The notes below the pieces were generated by a model. The model ran no database searches and was not told where the DNA came from. It worked only from the letters and a program-made list of their open reading frames with translations. A stretch of 64,000 nt of DNA from Rhodoferax sp. Lineage in GTDB: Bacteria; Pseudomonadota; Gammaproteobacteria; Burkholderiales; Burkholderiaceae_C. The translations under genes were made by a program, and so were the position numbers. The stretch lies in assembly GCF_013297935.1 (NCBI RefSeq), contig NZ_JAAFIX010000002.1:248001-312000 (forward strand). The letters run 5' to 3'. Below are positions 1-9,371 of this stretch, piece after piece; positions within the stretch are counted from its first letter, which is position 1; each line of letters begins with the position of its first letter.

Positions 1-153
1 GGTTTTTGAAGTACGCCCCCAGAGCCGGGGACCGAATCCGATCGAGAAGCGCAACACCTTGACGCCACACAGTCGAGCCACGATGTAGTGCCCCCACTCA
101 TGAACAGCTACAAGCAACCCTATTGCAACGAGAAACGCCAAGACGGTTTGCAC
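1..153 (-). CDS. rseP: RseP-type site-2 zinc metalloprotease, N-terminal fragment
   Basis: This is the first 51 codons of an intramembrane protease; the rest lies off the left edge. The family cuts anti-sigma factor RseA in the inner membrane during the sigma-E envelope stress response. The first membrane segment carries the zinc motif HEWGH (HExxH), followed by a GFGPRLW stretch typical of the family. A GTG start at 153 is preceded by GGAGG; the nearby ATG is in another frame. It lies 16 bp downstream of dxr, the usual dxr-rseP order of proteobacteria, and is probably cotranscribed with it. Confidence 0.88.
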   Translation of the reverse strand, partial: MQTVLAFLVAIGLLVAVHEWGHYIVARLCGVKVLRFSIGFGPRLWGRTSKT

Positions 154-169
154 TCATCCTCCAAATCGC

Positions 170-1357
170 TCAGATCGACCAAGCCTTACAAAACTGAGTT
201 GCCTGACTTCGAGCCTCTGCATCCAGCACCAATAATGAAGGCAGATCCCTAGGTGTGGTGAACGCCAGGGCATCCAAGGTTGCCCGGTTGAGCGAGTAAA
301 TTTCGTCAAACCGAATTTTCCGATCCAAAAATGCTGCCACCGCAACTTCGTTGGCTGCGTTTAAAACGGTCGTAGCACCGGATTGACCTTGCAAAGTCTC
401 CCAAGCCAGAAAAAGTCCGGGAAATCGTTCTTGATGCTCCGGGCTTCGGATCGACTCAAATGTCCACGAAGGCATAGATGCAAAGTCCAAGGGCTTGGTT
501 CCCGACTCCACTCTTGTAGGCCACGATAATCCGTACGCGATGGGTCCACGCATATCGGGTGTGCCCAACTGTGCAACCACCGAATGATCCACATACTGAA
601 CCATCGAGTGAATGACACTTTGCGGGTGAATCAACACATCAATCTGAGCAGGCTGAACATTGAATAAGAATTTAGCCTCAATGATTTCTAGGGCTTTGTT
701 CATCATGGAAGCAGAGTCCACCGAAATTTTTCGTCCCATGACCCAATTTGGGTGTGCGCATGCCTGCTCCGGGGTTGCCTCTCGGATTTGAGAGGTACTC
801 CAAGTCCTGAACGGACCGCCAGATGCCGTCAAAATCAACTTATCTACAGTTTCGCTCCAGAGTTCTCTCACGTCAGGTAGCGATTGGAAAATGGCGGAAT
901 GTTCACTGTCGATCGGCAACAGAGTCGCCCCGCCTTTTTCTACTGCGGCCATAAAAACAGCTCCGCCTACAACCAAAGCCTCTTTATTGGCTAAAAGCAG
1001 TCTCTTGCCCGCCAACGCCGCGGCGATGCATGAAGCCAAACCAGCAGCGCCGACGATAGCCGCCATGACGATATCAACGTCGGCGTGTGATGCCACCTCA
1101 CTCAATGCGTCATGACCCGAGAGCACTTCGGTTGCAGAGCCGAACTGCTTCAACTGAGATTGCAAGCTCAAGGCGCATTGGTCATCGACCATCACCGCAT
1201 ATTGAGGTTTGAACTCGAGACACTGCCTGAGAAGAGCATCTGTGCTTTTGGACGCAGTTAATGCAAAAACTCGAAAGCGTTCTGGATGGCGCCGCAGGAC
1301 ATCCAATGTATTGACTCCGATCGAGCCAGTGGAGCCCAACACCGAAACTTGTTGCAT
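170..1357 (-). CDS. dxr: 1-deoxy-D-xylulose 5-phosphate reductoisomerase
   Basis: This cytosolic enzyme converts DXP to 2-C-methylerythritol 4-phosphate with NADPH, the committed step of the MEP isoprenoid pathway. The N-terminus carries the nucleotide-binding motif GSTGSIG (residues 8-14). A central PIDSEHSA motif belongs to the metal and substrate site, and SGGPFR follows. The length of 395 residues is normal. The ATG at 1357 is preferred because a GGA ribosome-binding element lies just upstream. The longer frame would need a TTG overlapping the cdsA stop. It is the second-last visible gene of the minus-strand cluster, and uppS in the same cluster uses its pathway's product. Confidence 0.95.
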   Translation of the reverse strand: MQQVSVLGSTGSIGVNTLDVLRRHPERFRVFALTASKSTDALLRQCLEFKPQYAVMVDDQCALSLQSQLKQFGSATEVLSGHDALSEVASHADVDIVMAAIVGAAGLASCIAAALAGKRLLLANKEALVVGGAVFMAAVEKGGATLLPIDSEHSAIFQSLPDVRELWSETVDKLILTASGGPFRTWSTSQIREATPEQACAHPNWVMGRKISVDSASMMNKALEIIEAKFLFNVQPAQIDVLIHPQSVIHSMVQYVDHSVVAQLGTPDMRGPIAYGLSWPTRVESGTKPLDFASMPSWTFESIRSPEHQERFPGLFLAWETLQGQSGATTVLNAANEVAVAAFLDRKIRFDEIYSLNRATLDALAFTTPRDLPSLLVLDAEARSQATQFCKAWSI

Positions 1358-1368
1358 ACCTATTCCAA

Positions 1369-2214
1369 TCAAAACGATTGCAGCAACATGGCAAGCGGCA
1401 ACACGGGTAGAAGTGCGTCGACCCTATCAAGAACCCCGCCATGACCCGGCAAAAGTTGGCTACTGTCCTTCGCGCCCGCAGCTCGTTTGACTAAAGATTC
1501 CAACAAATCACCGGCAACGCTCATGCCACCGAGAAACAAAGAGCCCAGCAACAGGTAGACCCAGTGATAGGAAGCCAAAATAGTGAAAATACTATTTGAA
1601 TCCAGCGCAAAAAAACTATCTGCCCATTGCCAAATGTGAGCAAGAACCAAAACACCCATCAAACCGCCCAATGCGCCTTCCCTGGTTTTACCAGGACTTA
1701 TGCTGGCCGCGAGCTTGGCATGAATGAACTGTCCGCCAAACCGCCGCCCAGCAAAATACGCCGCAATGTCGGCAACCCAGACCAATGACATCGCGGAAAA
1801 AAGAAAATTAATTCCCTTTGATCTGGCACTAACCACCGCCAACCAAGCGGCGCACAGCAAGAGAAAACCAACAAGCTGCCTGACTACGGCCGGTATGTGA
1901 TTCCAACTGCCGACTCCGGAGCGCAGAAGATAGCCTCCCCCAAAGACCCAAACAATGGCCGAGACAATCCAAATCAGCTGAAGTGCTCCAGGTTCAAGAG
2001 GAGCATTCCAAATGAAAATGCAACACATGGCGCATAGCCCCCCCGTGGACAAAGCACTAAAGCCGCTGGCGCCATTGAGTCGTGACCACTCCCAGGCTCC
2101 GCAGGCCATCAATATGCCTGCTACAAAAGCGAAGCCCACCGGATCAGGATAAAACACCGAGGGCACCAAAACCAACAAAAGGGCCACGGCCGTGAAAATG
2201 CGTAATCGCAGCAT
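1369..2214 (-). CDS. cdsA: Phosphatidate cytidylyltransferase
   Basis: This integral membrane enzyme makes CDP-diacylglycerol from phosphatidate and CTP for phospholipid synthesis. The 281-residue protein is mostly hydrophobic helices. Near the C-terminal third it has the family signature region (SPGKTREG, then GALGG), followed by a conserved GDLLESLVKR stretch. The ATG at 2214 is preceded by an AAAGGG element. It sits between uppS and dxr, as in most proteobacteria, with short spacers that suggest one transcript. Confidence 0.94.
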   Translation of the reverse strand: MLRLRIFTAVALLLVLVPSVFYPDPVGFAFVAGILMACGAWEWSRLNGASGFSALSTGGLCAMCCIFIWNAPLEPGALQLIWIVSAIVWVFGGGYLLRSGVGSWNHIPAVVRQLVGFLLLCAAWLAVVSARSKGINFLFSAMSLVWVADIAAYFAGRRFGGQFIHAKLAASISPGKTREGALGGLMGVLVLAHIWQWADSFFALDSNSIFTILASYHWVYLLLGSLFLGGMSVAGDLLESLVKRAAGAKDSSQLLPGHGGVLDRVDALLPVLPLAMLLQSF

Positions 2215-2241
2215 GAAAGCCCTTTGAGAAGCGCCCTCGCC

Positions 2242-2949
2242 CTAAGCGACCTGCGCTGATGTTTTGCCGAATCTACGTTCACGGGCGCTGAAATCTTCAA
2301 TAGCAGCGTCCAGATCGACCTCCGTGAAGTCAGGCCACAGCTTCGGACTGAAAAGTAGTTCCGAATAGGCGGCCTGCCAGAGCAAAAAGTTACTGATCCG
2401 AAACTCCCCGCCCGTACGGATTAGCAGGTCGGGGTCGGGCGATGGATGGGTAACCATTGACTCACCCAGACTCTGTTCCGTAATGGGAAGCCCCTTGGAC
2501 ACCAAGCGGTTTGCAGCTTGAACGATGTCCCAACGGCCGCCATAGTTGAAACAAACGTTCAAACAAAGCGCCGCGTTTCTTTCGGTTTCTAGCTCGGCTG
2601 AGGCCAAGATATCATTAACCTTTCCGGACAAGTTCAGCCTCTCTCCTAAAAATCGAAGCTTTACACCTTCCGCGCTCAGCTGAGATACCTCGCGAGCCAG
2701 CGCTCCGACCATTAAGTCCATCAGGCCGGAGACCTCTTCTGCAGGTCTATTCCAATTCTCTGAAGAAAAGGCAAAAACTGTGAGCTCAGTCACCCCTCGC
2801 GAAGGGCACGCGCGGACGATGCGCTTTAATGCATCTACGCCTTGCTTGTGCCCAGCAAGCCGAGGCAAAAACCGCTTGGATGCCCACCTGCCATTGCCAT
2901 CCATGACTATGGCGACATGCAGGTTGTCGAGTTTGCGCTCGGTAGCCAT
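2242..2949 (-). CDS. uppS: Di-trans,poly-cis-undecaprenyl-diphosphate synthase
   Basis: This cis-prenyltransferase condenses isopentenyl diphosphate with farnesyl diphosphate to C55-PP, the lipid carrier precursor for peptidoglycan. The 235-residue protein shows the signature MDGNGRWA near residue 16, which contains the catalytic Asp, a central FSSENW motif, and the C-terminal RTGGE-RISNFL block. It begins 9 bp after frr ends and uses an ATG start. Its position between frr and cdsA matches the canonical cluster. Confidence 0.95.
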   Translation of the reverse strand: MATERKLDNLHVAIVMDGNGRWASKRFLPRLAGHKQGVDALKRIVRACPSRGVTELTVFAFSSENWNRPAEEVSGLMDLMVGALAREVSQLSAEGVKLRFLGERLNLSGKVNDILASAELETERNAALCLNVCFNYGGRWDIVQAANRLVSKGLPITEQSLGESMVTHPSPDPDLLIRTGGEFRISNFLLWQAAYSELLFSPKLWPDFTEVDLDAAIEDFSARERRFGKTSAQVA

Positions 2950-2958
2950 GTTTTGGCC

Positions 2959-3519
2959 TCAAACAGCCATCAGATCTTGCTCTTTAGATGCGACCAAGCG
3001 ATCAATTTCTGCAATGTGCCTATCGGTCGTTTTCTGAACATCGGCCTCGCAACGCTTCTGATCATCCTCGGACGCAAGCTTGTCTTTCACGAGCTTCTTA
3101 ACTGCCTCATTTGCATCACGGCGCAGGTTCCGCACTGCGACCTTACTGGCCTCACCTTCATTCCGAACTACCTTGGTAAGCTCTTTACGACGCTCCTCCG
3201 TCATGGCAGGCATTGGCACACGGATTAACTCGCCCATGCTGGATGGATTCAAGCCGAGGTCGCTATCGCGAATGGCTTTCTCGATCTTGGGGGCCATATT
3301 CTTCTCCCAAGGCTGCACGCTAATTGTGCGGGCATCAATCAAGGACAGGTTCGCCACTTGGCTGAGTGGAACCATCGATCCGTAGTAATCAACTTGAACC
3401 GTATCCAGCAACGCTGGATTCGCACGTCCAGTGCGAACTTTCGTCAAATTATTTTTCAAAGCTGCGATGGATTGATCCATCTTGCCATCCAGCGTTTTCT
3501 TGATCTCTTCAATGGACAT
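2959..3519 (-). CDS. frr: Ribosome recycling factor
   Basis: The 186-residue protein acts with EF-G to split post-termination ribosomes. It has the two-domain RRF pattern: an N-terminal long helix with the [12 protein letters not shown] block near residue 27, a central beta domain, and a C-terminal Lys/Glu-rich helix containing [11 protein letters not shown]. The length equals the family norm of about 185. It lies between pyrH and uppS on the same strand with a 35-bp spacer to pyrH. Confidence 0.96.
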   Translation of the reverse strand: MSIEEIKKTLDGKMDQSIAALKNNLTKVRTGRANPALLDTVQVDYYGSMVPLSQVANLSLIDARTISVQPWEKNMAPKIEKAIRDSDLGLNPSSMGELIRVPMPAMTEERRKELTKVVRNEGEASKVAVRNLRRDANEAVKKLVKDKLASEDDQKRCEADVQKTTDRHIAEIDRLVASKEQDLMAV

Positions 3520-3554
3520 GTTTACCTCGCGTACTCTTCACTGCTACTTGATTT

Positions 3555-4277
3555 TCAAACGTGCACCAGTGTGCCTTCGTCCTCACCCATTACAACGCGC
3601 TTCAACGCACCATGTTTAAAAATCGAGAACACTTTAATCGGTAACTTTTGGTCGCGGCAAAGTGCAAACGCCGCAGCATCCATGATGCCCAGATTCTGGG
3701 TCATGGCTTCATTAAATGTAATTTTGGAGTAACGGGTCGCATCGGGATCCTTCTTGGGATCGGCGGTGTACACCCCATCCACCTTGGTGGCCTTCAGGAC
3801 AATTTCAGCTCCGATTTCAGCACCGCGCAATGCCGCAGCAGTGTCCGTCGTGAAGAAGGGATTACCGGTACCCGCTGCGAAAATAACAACCTTACCTTCT
3901 TCAAGGTACTGAAGAGCCTTGGGGCGCACATAGGGCTCGACGACTTGCTCAATGCCGATGGCCGACATGACGCGAGCCGTCAATCCGGCCTTATTCATAG
4001 TGTCACCCAAGGCCAAAGCATTCATGACCGTTGCGAGCATGCCCATGTAGTCCGCTGTGGCACGATCCATTCCGACCGATCCACCAGCAACACCCCTGAA
4101 GATATTCCCCCCACCAATCACAACCGCAACCTCGACACCCAAACGGGTCACTTCAGCGATCTCATCCACCATGCGAACGATGGTGTCGCGATTGATACCG
4201 AACTGGTCATCGCCCATAAGAGCCTCGCCAGACAGCTTCAGCAAGATTCTTTTGTAAGCAGGTTTGGCTTGACTCAT
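3555..4277 (-). CDS. pyrH: UMP kinase
   Basis: This hexameric amino-acid-kinase-fold enzyme phosphorylates UMP to UDP. The N-terminal KLSGEAL phosphate-binding motif (residues 13-19), the [10 protein letters not shown] glycine loop and the late [12 protein letters not shown] segment are all present. The 240-residue length is standard. It lies between tsf (39 bp upstream) and frr, as in most bacteria. Confidence 0.96.
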   Translation of the reverse strand: MSQAKPAYKRILLKLSGEALMGDDQFGINRDTIVRMVDEIAEVTRLGVEVAVVIGGGNIFRGVAGGSVGMDRATADYMGMLATVMNALALGDTMNKAGLTARVMSAIGIEQVVEPYVRPKALQYLEEGKVVIFAAGTGNPFFTTDTAAALRGAEIGAEIVLKATKVDGVYTADPKKDPDATRYSKITFNEAMTQNLGIMDAAAFALCRDQKLPIKVFSIFKHGALKRVVMGEDEGTLVHV

Positions 4278-4316
4278 AGTTGACTCCCGTTCGGTGGACG
4301 ATTCGCTTGATTTGAT

Positions 4317-5240
4317 TTATGCGGACTGCTTAGCTGCGGCAACTTGTGCAGCAACTTCAGCGGCAAAGTCATCAACCTTCTTTTCAATACCTTCGCCAAC
4401 AACGTACAAGGTGAACCCTTTTACCGACGTATTGACGGACTTGAGCATTTGCTCGACGGTTTGCTTGTCATTCTTGACGAAAGGCTGATTGAACAGAGAG
4501 ACTTCTTTGAGGTACTTCTGAACGCCGCCTTCAATGCGCTTTGCCACGATTTCAGCAGACTGAACCGGTTTGCCTGCGGCGGTAGCAACCGCAGCATCTT
4601 CGGCAGCCTTTGCAGCTGCGACGGAGCGCTCGCGCTCTACGAGTTCGGCAGGCACTTGGTCTGCGGACAAAGACACCGGCTTCATTGCAGCCACGTGCAT
4701 CGCCACATCCTTAGCCGCCGACTCTTCGCCGTCGAACTCCACCACGACTCCGATACGGGTGCCGTGCAGGTAGGATGCCAATTTGGTAGAGCCATCGAAA
4801 TGCTTGAACCGACGGAAAGTCATGTTTTCACCGATTTTGCCAATCAAGCCCTTGCGAACATCTTCCAAGGTTGGCCCGAAACCGTCTTGCTCGTAAGCCA
4901 AAGCGCTCAAAGCCGCTACATCCGCAGGGTTGTGCTGGGCTACGAGCGCAGCCGCTGCACCTGCCAAGGCCAAGAAGCTATCGTTCTTGGTCACAAAGTC
5001 TGTTTCGCAATTCACTTCAATCAAAGCGCCTACGCCGTTGGCGATGCTCGATGCAACTACGCCTTCAGCAGTCACGCGCGCAGCAGCCTTACCGGCCTTG
5101 CTGCCCAACTTCACGCGCAAAATTTCTTCTGCTTTGCCCATGTCGCCGTCAGCTTCTGTCAAAGCTTTCTTGCACTCCATCATCGGTGCGTCTGTCTTGC
5201 CGCGCAGTTCCGCCACCATGCTCGCTGTAATTGCTGCCAT
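4317..5240 (-). CDS. tsf: Elongation factor Ts
   Basis: This guanine-nucleotide exchange factor for EF-Tu has 307 residues. The N-terminal UBA-like region contains [16 protein letters not shown], and the conserved TDFV motif occurs near residue 80 ([10 protein letters not shown]). The core then repeats as in proteobacterial EF-Ts. GGAGAA lies about 7 nt before the ATG at 5240. It is separated from rpsB by 82 bp that hold a terminator-like hairpin, which may lower tsf and downstream expression relative to rpsB. Confidence 0.96.
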   Translation of the reverse strand: MAAITASMVAELRGKTDAPMMECKKALTEADGDMGKAEEILRVKLGSKAGKAAARVTAEGVVASSIANGVGALIEVNCETDFVTKNDSFLALAGAAAALVAQHNPADVAALSALAYEQDGFGPTLEDVRKGLIGKIGENMTFRRFKHFDGSTKLASYLHGTRIGVVVEFDGEESAAKDVAMHVAAMKPVSLSADQVPAELVERERSVAAAKAAEDAAVATAAGKPVQSAEIVAKRIEGGVQKYLKEVSLFNQPFVKNDKQTVEQMLKSVNTSVKGFTLYVVGEGIEKKVDDFAAEVAAQVAAAKQSA

Positions 5241-5277
5241 TTGTATTCTCCGAATTTCAACAGTTTAAATAAAGGCT

Positions 5278-5306
5278 AAAAAAAAGGGGCAACGAAGCCC
5301 CCTTTT
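5278..5306 (-). terminator. Terminator-like hairpin between rpsB and tsf
   Basis: Read on the minus strand, a G-rich arm and a C-rich arm (about 9 bp with one bulge) enclose a UUCGUU-type loop, followed by eight T residues. It has the form of an intrinsic terminator. Because tsf and six more genes follow without another visible promoter, it is probably a partial terminator (attenuator) that sets the rpsB:tsf ratio. That role is inference. Confidence 0.7.
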
Positions 5307-5322
5307 CCGGGTGCAGAGAGAC

Positions 5323-6075
5323 TTAAGCGGAAGCTTCGCTCACTTCAACAAACTCGTCATCGCCTTCAGCGGCAACGGCCTTGACCACGTCATCAACCGC
5401 ATTCGCACGGCCTTCCAGAATCGCATCAGCGATTCCCCGGGCGTACAGAGTCACAGCCTTAGAAGAGTCATCGTTACCAGGGATCACATAGTCGATACCT
5501 TCAGGAGAGTGATTGGAATCAACCACACCAACCAAGGGAATGCCCAGTTTACGAGCCTCAGCAATTGCAATTTTGTGGTAGCCGACGTCAATCACGAAGA
5601 TTGCATCAGGCAATGCATTCATTTCTTGGATGCCGCCGATGTCTTTCTCCAGTTTTTCGAGTTCACGGGCGAACATCAACTGCTCTTTTTTGCTCATGCT
5701 ATCCAAGCCGGCTTCTTGCTGGACTTTCATGTCCTTCAAGCGCTTGATGGATGTCTTCACTGTTTTGAAATTCGTCAACATGCCGCCCAACCAACGCTGG
5801 TCGACAAATGGAACGCCAGCGCGTTGCGCTTCAGCAGCAACGATTTCACGGGCTTGGCGCTTTGTACCAACCATCAAAATGGTGCCGCGCTTAGCTGACA
5901 GCTGACGAACGAACTTCGCAGCCTCCTGGAACATCGGCAGCGATTTTTCCAGGTTAATGATGTGAATCTTGTTGCGATGACCGAAGATGAACGGTGCCAT
6001 CTTGGGATTCCAGAAGCGGGTCTGGTGACCGAAGTGGACACCTGCTTCCAACATTTCGCGCATTGTTACTGCCAT
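5323..6075 (-). CDS. rpsB: 30S ribosomal protein S2
   Basis: S2 is a structural protein of the small subunit. The 250-residue sequence opens [18 protein letters not shown], the diagnostic start of S2, and continues with the conserved [11 protein letters not shown] and GTKRQA blocks. The ATG at 6075 has GGAG eight bases upstream; an upstream TTG in frame overlaps that ribosome-binding site and is rejected. It is the promoter-proximal gene of the minus-strand cluster. Confidence 0.97.
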   Translation of the reverse strand: MAVTMREMLEAGVHFGHQTRFWNPKMAPFIFGHRNKIHIINLEKSLPMFQEAAKFVRQLSAKRGTILMVGTKRQAREIVAAEAQRAGVPFVDQRWLGGMLTNFKTVKTSIKRLKDMKVQQEAGLDSMSKKEQLMFARELEKLEKDIGGIQEMNALPDAIFVIDVGYHKIAIAEARKLGIPLVGVVDSNHSPEGIDYVIPGNDDSSKAVTLYARGIADAILEGRANAVDDVVKAVAAEGDDEFVEVSEASA

Positions 6076-6196
6076 ATTTAACTCCAAAGGTTTGGTCTGA
6101 AATCCGTCCCACTTATTGCCAGAACACTACGCACTAGCAACACCTTGAGAGGACGGTTTGCGTTTACATAGGCGGAGCTTCCACCTAAGCCGGTCG

Positions 6197-6202
6197 AGTA
6201 TA
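6197..6202 (-). promoter_or_regulatory. Extended -10 promoter candidate for rpsB
   Basis: On the minus strand TGCTATACT forms an extended -10 element about 120 bp before rpsB. The best -35 candidate (CTGCAG at 6222-6227, 19-bp spacer) is poor. The resulting leader of roughly 110 nt could host autoregulation by S2, as known in other proteobacteria, but no specific structure was identified. Confidence 0.5.
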
Positions 6203-6338
6203 GCACGCGAAGCAGATTAGGCTGCAGGGCAGCGGCACTGGGGCCACCGAGGCAGTAGAAGAAACTGCTGCTCGAAACACCGCAAAGCTGTGAAAAAATA
6301 GAAGGTAGTGGACATACGTTAGAAACCTGAGAATTCAA

Positions 6339-7583
6339 ATGAAAATCGCGATTGTGGGAGCGGGTGTTGTAGGGTTAATGACTGCACAAGAGCTATCCGA
6401 CAAAGGACATGAAGTTGCAGTGTTTGACAGAAACGGTGCAGCAGGGGAAGGCAGCACGTTCGCTAGCGGGGGAATTTTCGATGCTAGCTACCCCCTTCCA
6501 CTTGCCGGCACGGGCAGTCACCTTAGTCGTTTTTTGCGGCAAACCAGGGGCTTTTCATCCGTTCGCTGGACGAGATTGGGCGATGTTCATTGGATTTGGC
6601 AGCGCGCTCGGTTTCACTCAGACGCATTGGCCGCACGTCGCGAAGACGTAGCAAGCAAGCTTATCCAGTCAGGAATCGATATCAATGTCGATTTGATTGC
6701 GAAACACCAATGGGATCAAGAGCAAAGCTTCGGCCAAACAGTTCTTCTGAAGAATGAAGCCGACATCATGGCCTACGAGGCGCGGCTCCCCGCAATCAGA
6801 GATGCGGGGCTAAGCTGCCAGACGCTCGAGAGATCAGAGATCCACGCGATTGAGCCATCGCTCGCGGGTAATGACAGTTTTTTAAAAGCAATTCACTTTC
6901 CACAAAACTGGGTGGTTAACTGTCGACAGCTAGTCTTGAACACCAAACAAGAGCTAGCAAAGAATGGAGTGAACTTTCAATTTAATTGCAAGGTGACTGA
7001 AGTCGTACCCGGTGGCCAACCGCTCTTGCGAACCGAGAGCGGAGGGTCGATGTCATTCGATCACATCGTTTTATGCACCGAAAGTTTGCCAACCCCAACA
7101 TTTGTCAGACTCCCTCTCCGTGCGCCCCTAGTCACCATCAGTGCATACGCTCTGAGCGTCCCGATACGCGAGCCACTCAATGCACCTAAAAGTGCAATTC
7201 GGGACGCCAACACCGGCATCACCATCAGTAGATTGGGACGGCGCATTCGTGTCTGCGGCGGTGGCGAGCTCAACATGTCGAACAAGCTGCACCATGACAA
7301 ACAGCTTGTCTCGAGACTCTTCAAGACCTTGGATCAGTATTTTCCAGGCTCCGCGAGTTACGCCGCAGGCACGCAAATTTGGCGAGGAAGCAACACCCAT
7401 ACTGCAGATGGACTCCCACTAGTGGGCAAAGCAGGTGTGCCCGGCGTATGGCTGAATATGGCGCACGGCTCCAATGGAGCTGGCATGGCCAGCGCAGCTG
7501 CGAGGTTACTATGCGAGCAAATCGAAGCGAAATCTACTCACCTCGCTGGTGAGTACCTTGACCCTCTTCGGTTTAGCCGCTGA
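6339..7583 (+). CDS. FAD-dependent amino-acid dehydrogenase/oxidase (DadA/DAO family)
   Basis: The 414-residue flavoprotein begins with a classical dinucleotide fold, IAIVGAGVVGLMTA, followed by an acidic residue at the end of strand 2 (VFDRNG). The substrate domain is of the DAO type, and a C-terminal FAD stretch (DGLPLVG, then NMAHGSNGAGM) closes the fold. The family oxidises D-amino acids, glycine or sarcosine; the substrate here cannot be read from sequence. It is distantly related to the gene at 27754. It is divergent from rpsB and followed 45 bp later by an HDOD gene. No membrane segment is apparent. Confidence 0.82.
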   Translation: MKIAIVGAGVVGLMTAQELSDKGHEVAVFDRNGAAGEGSTFASGGIFDASYPLPLAGTGSHLSRFLRQTRGFSSVRWTRLGDVHWIWQRARFHSDALAARREDVASKLIQSGIDINVDLIAKHQWDQEQSFGQTVLLKNEADIMAYEARLPAIRDAGLSCQTLERSEIHAIEPSLAGNDSFLKAIHFPQNWVVNCRQLVLNTKQELAKNGVNFQFNCKVTEVVPGGQPLLRTESGGSMSFDHIVLCTESLPTPTFVRLPLRAPLVTISAYALSVPIREPLNAPKSAIRDANTGITISRLGRRIRVCGGGELNMSNKLHHDKQLVSRLFKTLDQYFPGSASYAAGTQIWRGSNTHTADGLPLVGKAGVPGVWLNMAHGSNGAGMASAAARLLCEQIEAKSTHLAGEYLDPLRFSR

Positions 7584-7628
7584 AACTCAGCTTCCGTCAA
7601 GTCCACGCGAGTCGCTAAGGGGAACAAC

Positions 7629-8471
7629 ATGAGCCCGGAACTTTCTCAAAAACTGTCAGCAGCAGTGGAAAGAATGCCTGCGTTTCCCAAGAGCGTTGAA
7701 AAGATTTTGGCGTTGACTCGAGATGTCAACAGCACCCCCAAAGACTTAGTGGACGTTATCGACAAAGATCCGGTCGTGACGGTCAAGGTCCTCAAAGTGG
7801 TGAACTCCGCTTACTACAGCCTCCCCCGACAGGTGACATCAATCGGCCATGCGGTCGTGTACCTGGGGTTCAACACGATCAAGAACCTTGCGTTAAGTAT
7901 TGCTGCCATCGGCATGCTGCCCAAAGAAAATGACTCGGGATTCGACGTGCAGCAGTACTTGTTGCACTCGCTGGCAACGGCCAGTATTGCCAAGCAACTC
8001 GCCAGCAAAGTCGACAACGCCGACCCAATGGACTGCTTCATTGCCGGACTTTTGCATGATTTCGGCAAGGTTGTTTTTGCGCAGTTTATGCCTGCCGAGT
8101 TCAAAACCGCTCTAGCCATTAGCGCACAGGACAAGAGCTCTTTACATACGGCACTTCGCGCTACTATTGGGGCAGACCACGCTTTGGTTGGGGCGATGCT
8201 GGTGGAGAAGTGGCGGTTTGCTCCGGCTCTGATCGAAACCATCCGCCACCAACGACCCGATGACTTCAAAGACACCGACATGATTGCATGCGTATTCGCA
8301 GCCAACCAGATTAGCAAGCGACTGGAATTCGGGTTTGCAGGCAACCATTGGATCGACGAGCTGCCAGCATCTTTGCAAAAGAGACTTGGCGGAAACCTGG
8401 ATGAGGTCATAGCCTCGCTAGGTGACCTCGCGCCGGTTTTTCAAGAAGCTCAAGTTTTTGCCAAGCTGTAA
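7629..8471 (+). CDS. HDOD domain signalling protein
   Basis: The 280-residue protein is almost entirely an HDOD domain, a relative of HD phosphohydrolases that usually lacks catalysis and acts as a signalling scaffold. Visible family features are MPAFPKSVEKIL at the start, ILALTRD-type spacing, VLKVVNSAYY, and GLLHDFGKVV in the middle. AAGGGG precedes the ATG. It lies 12 bp upstream of a metallo-beta-lactamase-fold gene, so the two are probably cotranscribed and may act together. Partners are unknown. Confidence 0.85.
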   Translation: MSPELSQKLSAAVERMPAFPKSVEKILALTRDVNSTPKDLVDVIDKDPVVTVKVLKVVNSAYYSLPRQVTSIGHAVVYLGFNTIKNLALSIAAIGMLPKENDSGFDVQQYLLHSLATASIAKQLASKVDNADPMDCFIAGLLHDFGKVVFAQFMPAEFKTALAISAQDKSSLHTALRATIGADHALVGAMLVEKWRFAPALIETIRHQRPDDFKDTDMIACVFAANQISKRLEFGFAGNHWIDELPASLQKRLGGNLDEVIASLGDLAPVFQEAQVFAKL

Positions 8472-8483
8472 AGGACGCGCAAT

Positions 8484-9371
8484 ATGAAAGTCAGGTTCTG
8501 GGGCGTTCGCGGCTCCATCGCATCCCCCGGCCCCAAGACTATGCGTTATGGCGGCAATACGACGTGCATCGAAATCCGCACGGACAACAACGAGTTAATC
8601 ATCTTGGATGCAGGGACCGGGATATTCCCTCTTTCACAGACTTTGCTGGCAGAAATGCCAGTTTCGGCCAACGTGCTGATTACCCACTCCCACTGGGATC
8701 ACATCCAGGGCTTGCCGTTCTTTATTCCCAACTTCATTCCCGGAAACACCTTAAGACTCCATGGTGGCTTTGATCCGGTATCCGGCAAAGGGATCGAACA
8801 TGTGATGTCCGTTCAGTTGCAGTACAGCTACTTCCCGGTACGAGAAGAAGAAATGAAAGCCCGCATTGAATACGTCACTCTAGAGCCCGGTGTCCCCGTT
8901 GAGATCGGGAGTGCCATCGTCACTCCATGCTTACTTAACCACCCTGTGGTGGACTTTGGCTATCGCATCGACTGCAACGGGAAATCAGTATTTTTCACCG
9001 GTGATCACGAGCCACCCTACAACATTTACGAACCCGACGACGAAGGTTATGAACAGTACCAAGCGTTCGTCGAAGAGAAAAATCAGGTCATCCTGGAGGC
9101 CACTCGCGGCGTAGATGTGCTGATTGCAGACACTTCCTACACAGCATCAGAGTACCCTGGAAAAAAAGGGTGGGGACATGGAACGTTTAGCACCAGCATT
9201 GATTTAGCTCACCAATGTGGCGCAAAAGTTCTGTTTTGCACGCACCACGAGCCCACACGGAGTGATGACGCTTTGGAGCAAGTCTTTTCAGACGCACTAC
9301 AACAGCACTCGGCTATCACCCGCAATATGGACATCCGACTAGCCCGCGAAGGCGACTGCTATGAATTCTGA
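8484..9371 (+). CDS. Metallo-beta-lactamase-fold metallohydrolase
   Basis: The 295-residue protein starts MKVRFWGVRGSIASPG, the hallmark of a PhnP/cAMP-phosphodiesterase-like MBL subgroup. It carries the metal motif THSHWDH near residue 70, downstream FTGDHE and ADTSYT metal ligands, and a late FCTHHEP histidine pair. A phosphodiester substrate is likely by family but not proven. It follows the HDOD gene by 12 bp, and its last 11 bases overlap the start of the next gene, suggesting translational coupling. Confidence 0.85.
   Translation: MKVRFWGVRGSIASPGPKTMRYGGNTTCIEIRTDNNELIILDAGTGIFPLSQTLLAEMPVSANVLITHSHWDHIQGLPFFIPNFIPGNTLRLHGGFDPVSGKGIEHVMSVQLQYSYFPVREEEMKARIEYVTLEPGVPVEIGSAIVTPCLLNHPVVDFGYRIDCNGKSVFFTGDHEPPYNIYEPDDEGYEQYQAFVEEKNQVILEATRGVDVLIADTSYTASEYPGKKGWGHGTFSTSIDLAHQCGAKVLFCTHHEPTRSDDALEQVFSDALQQHSAITRNMDIRLAREGDCYEF

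Noticed and set aside
6078..6338. 86-codon frame upstream of rpsB
   Set aside because: It covers the rpsB promoter and ribosome-binding site and has no protein-like features.
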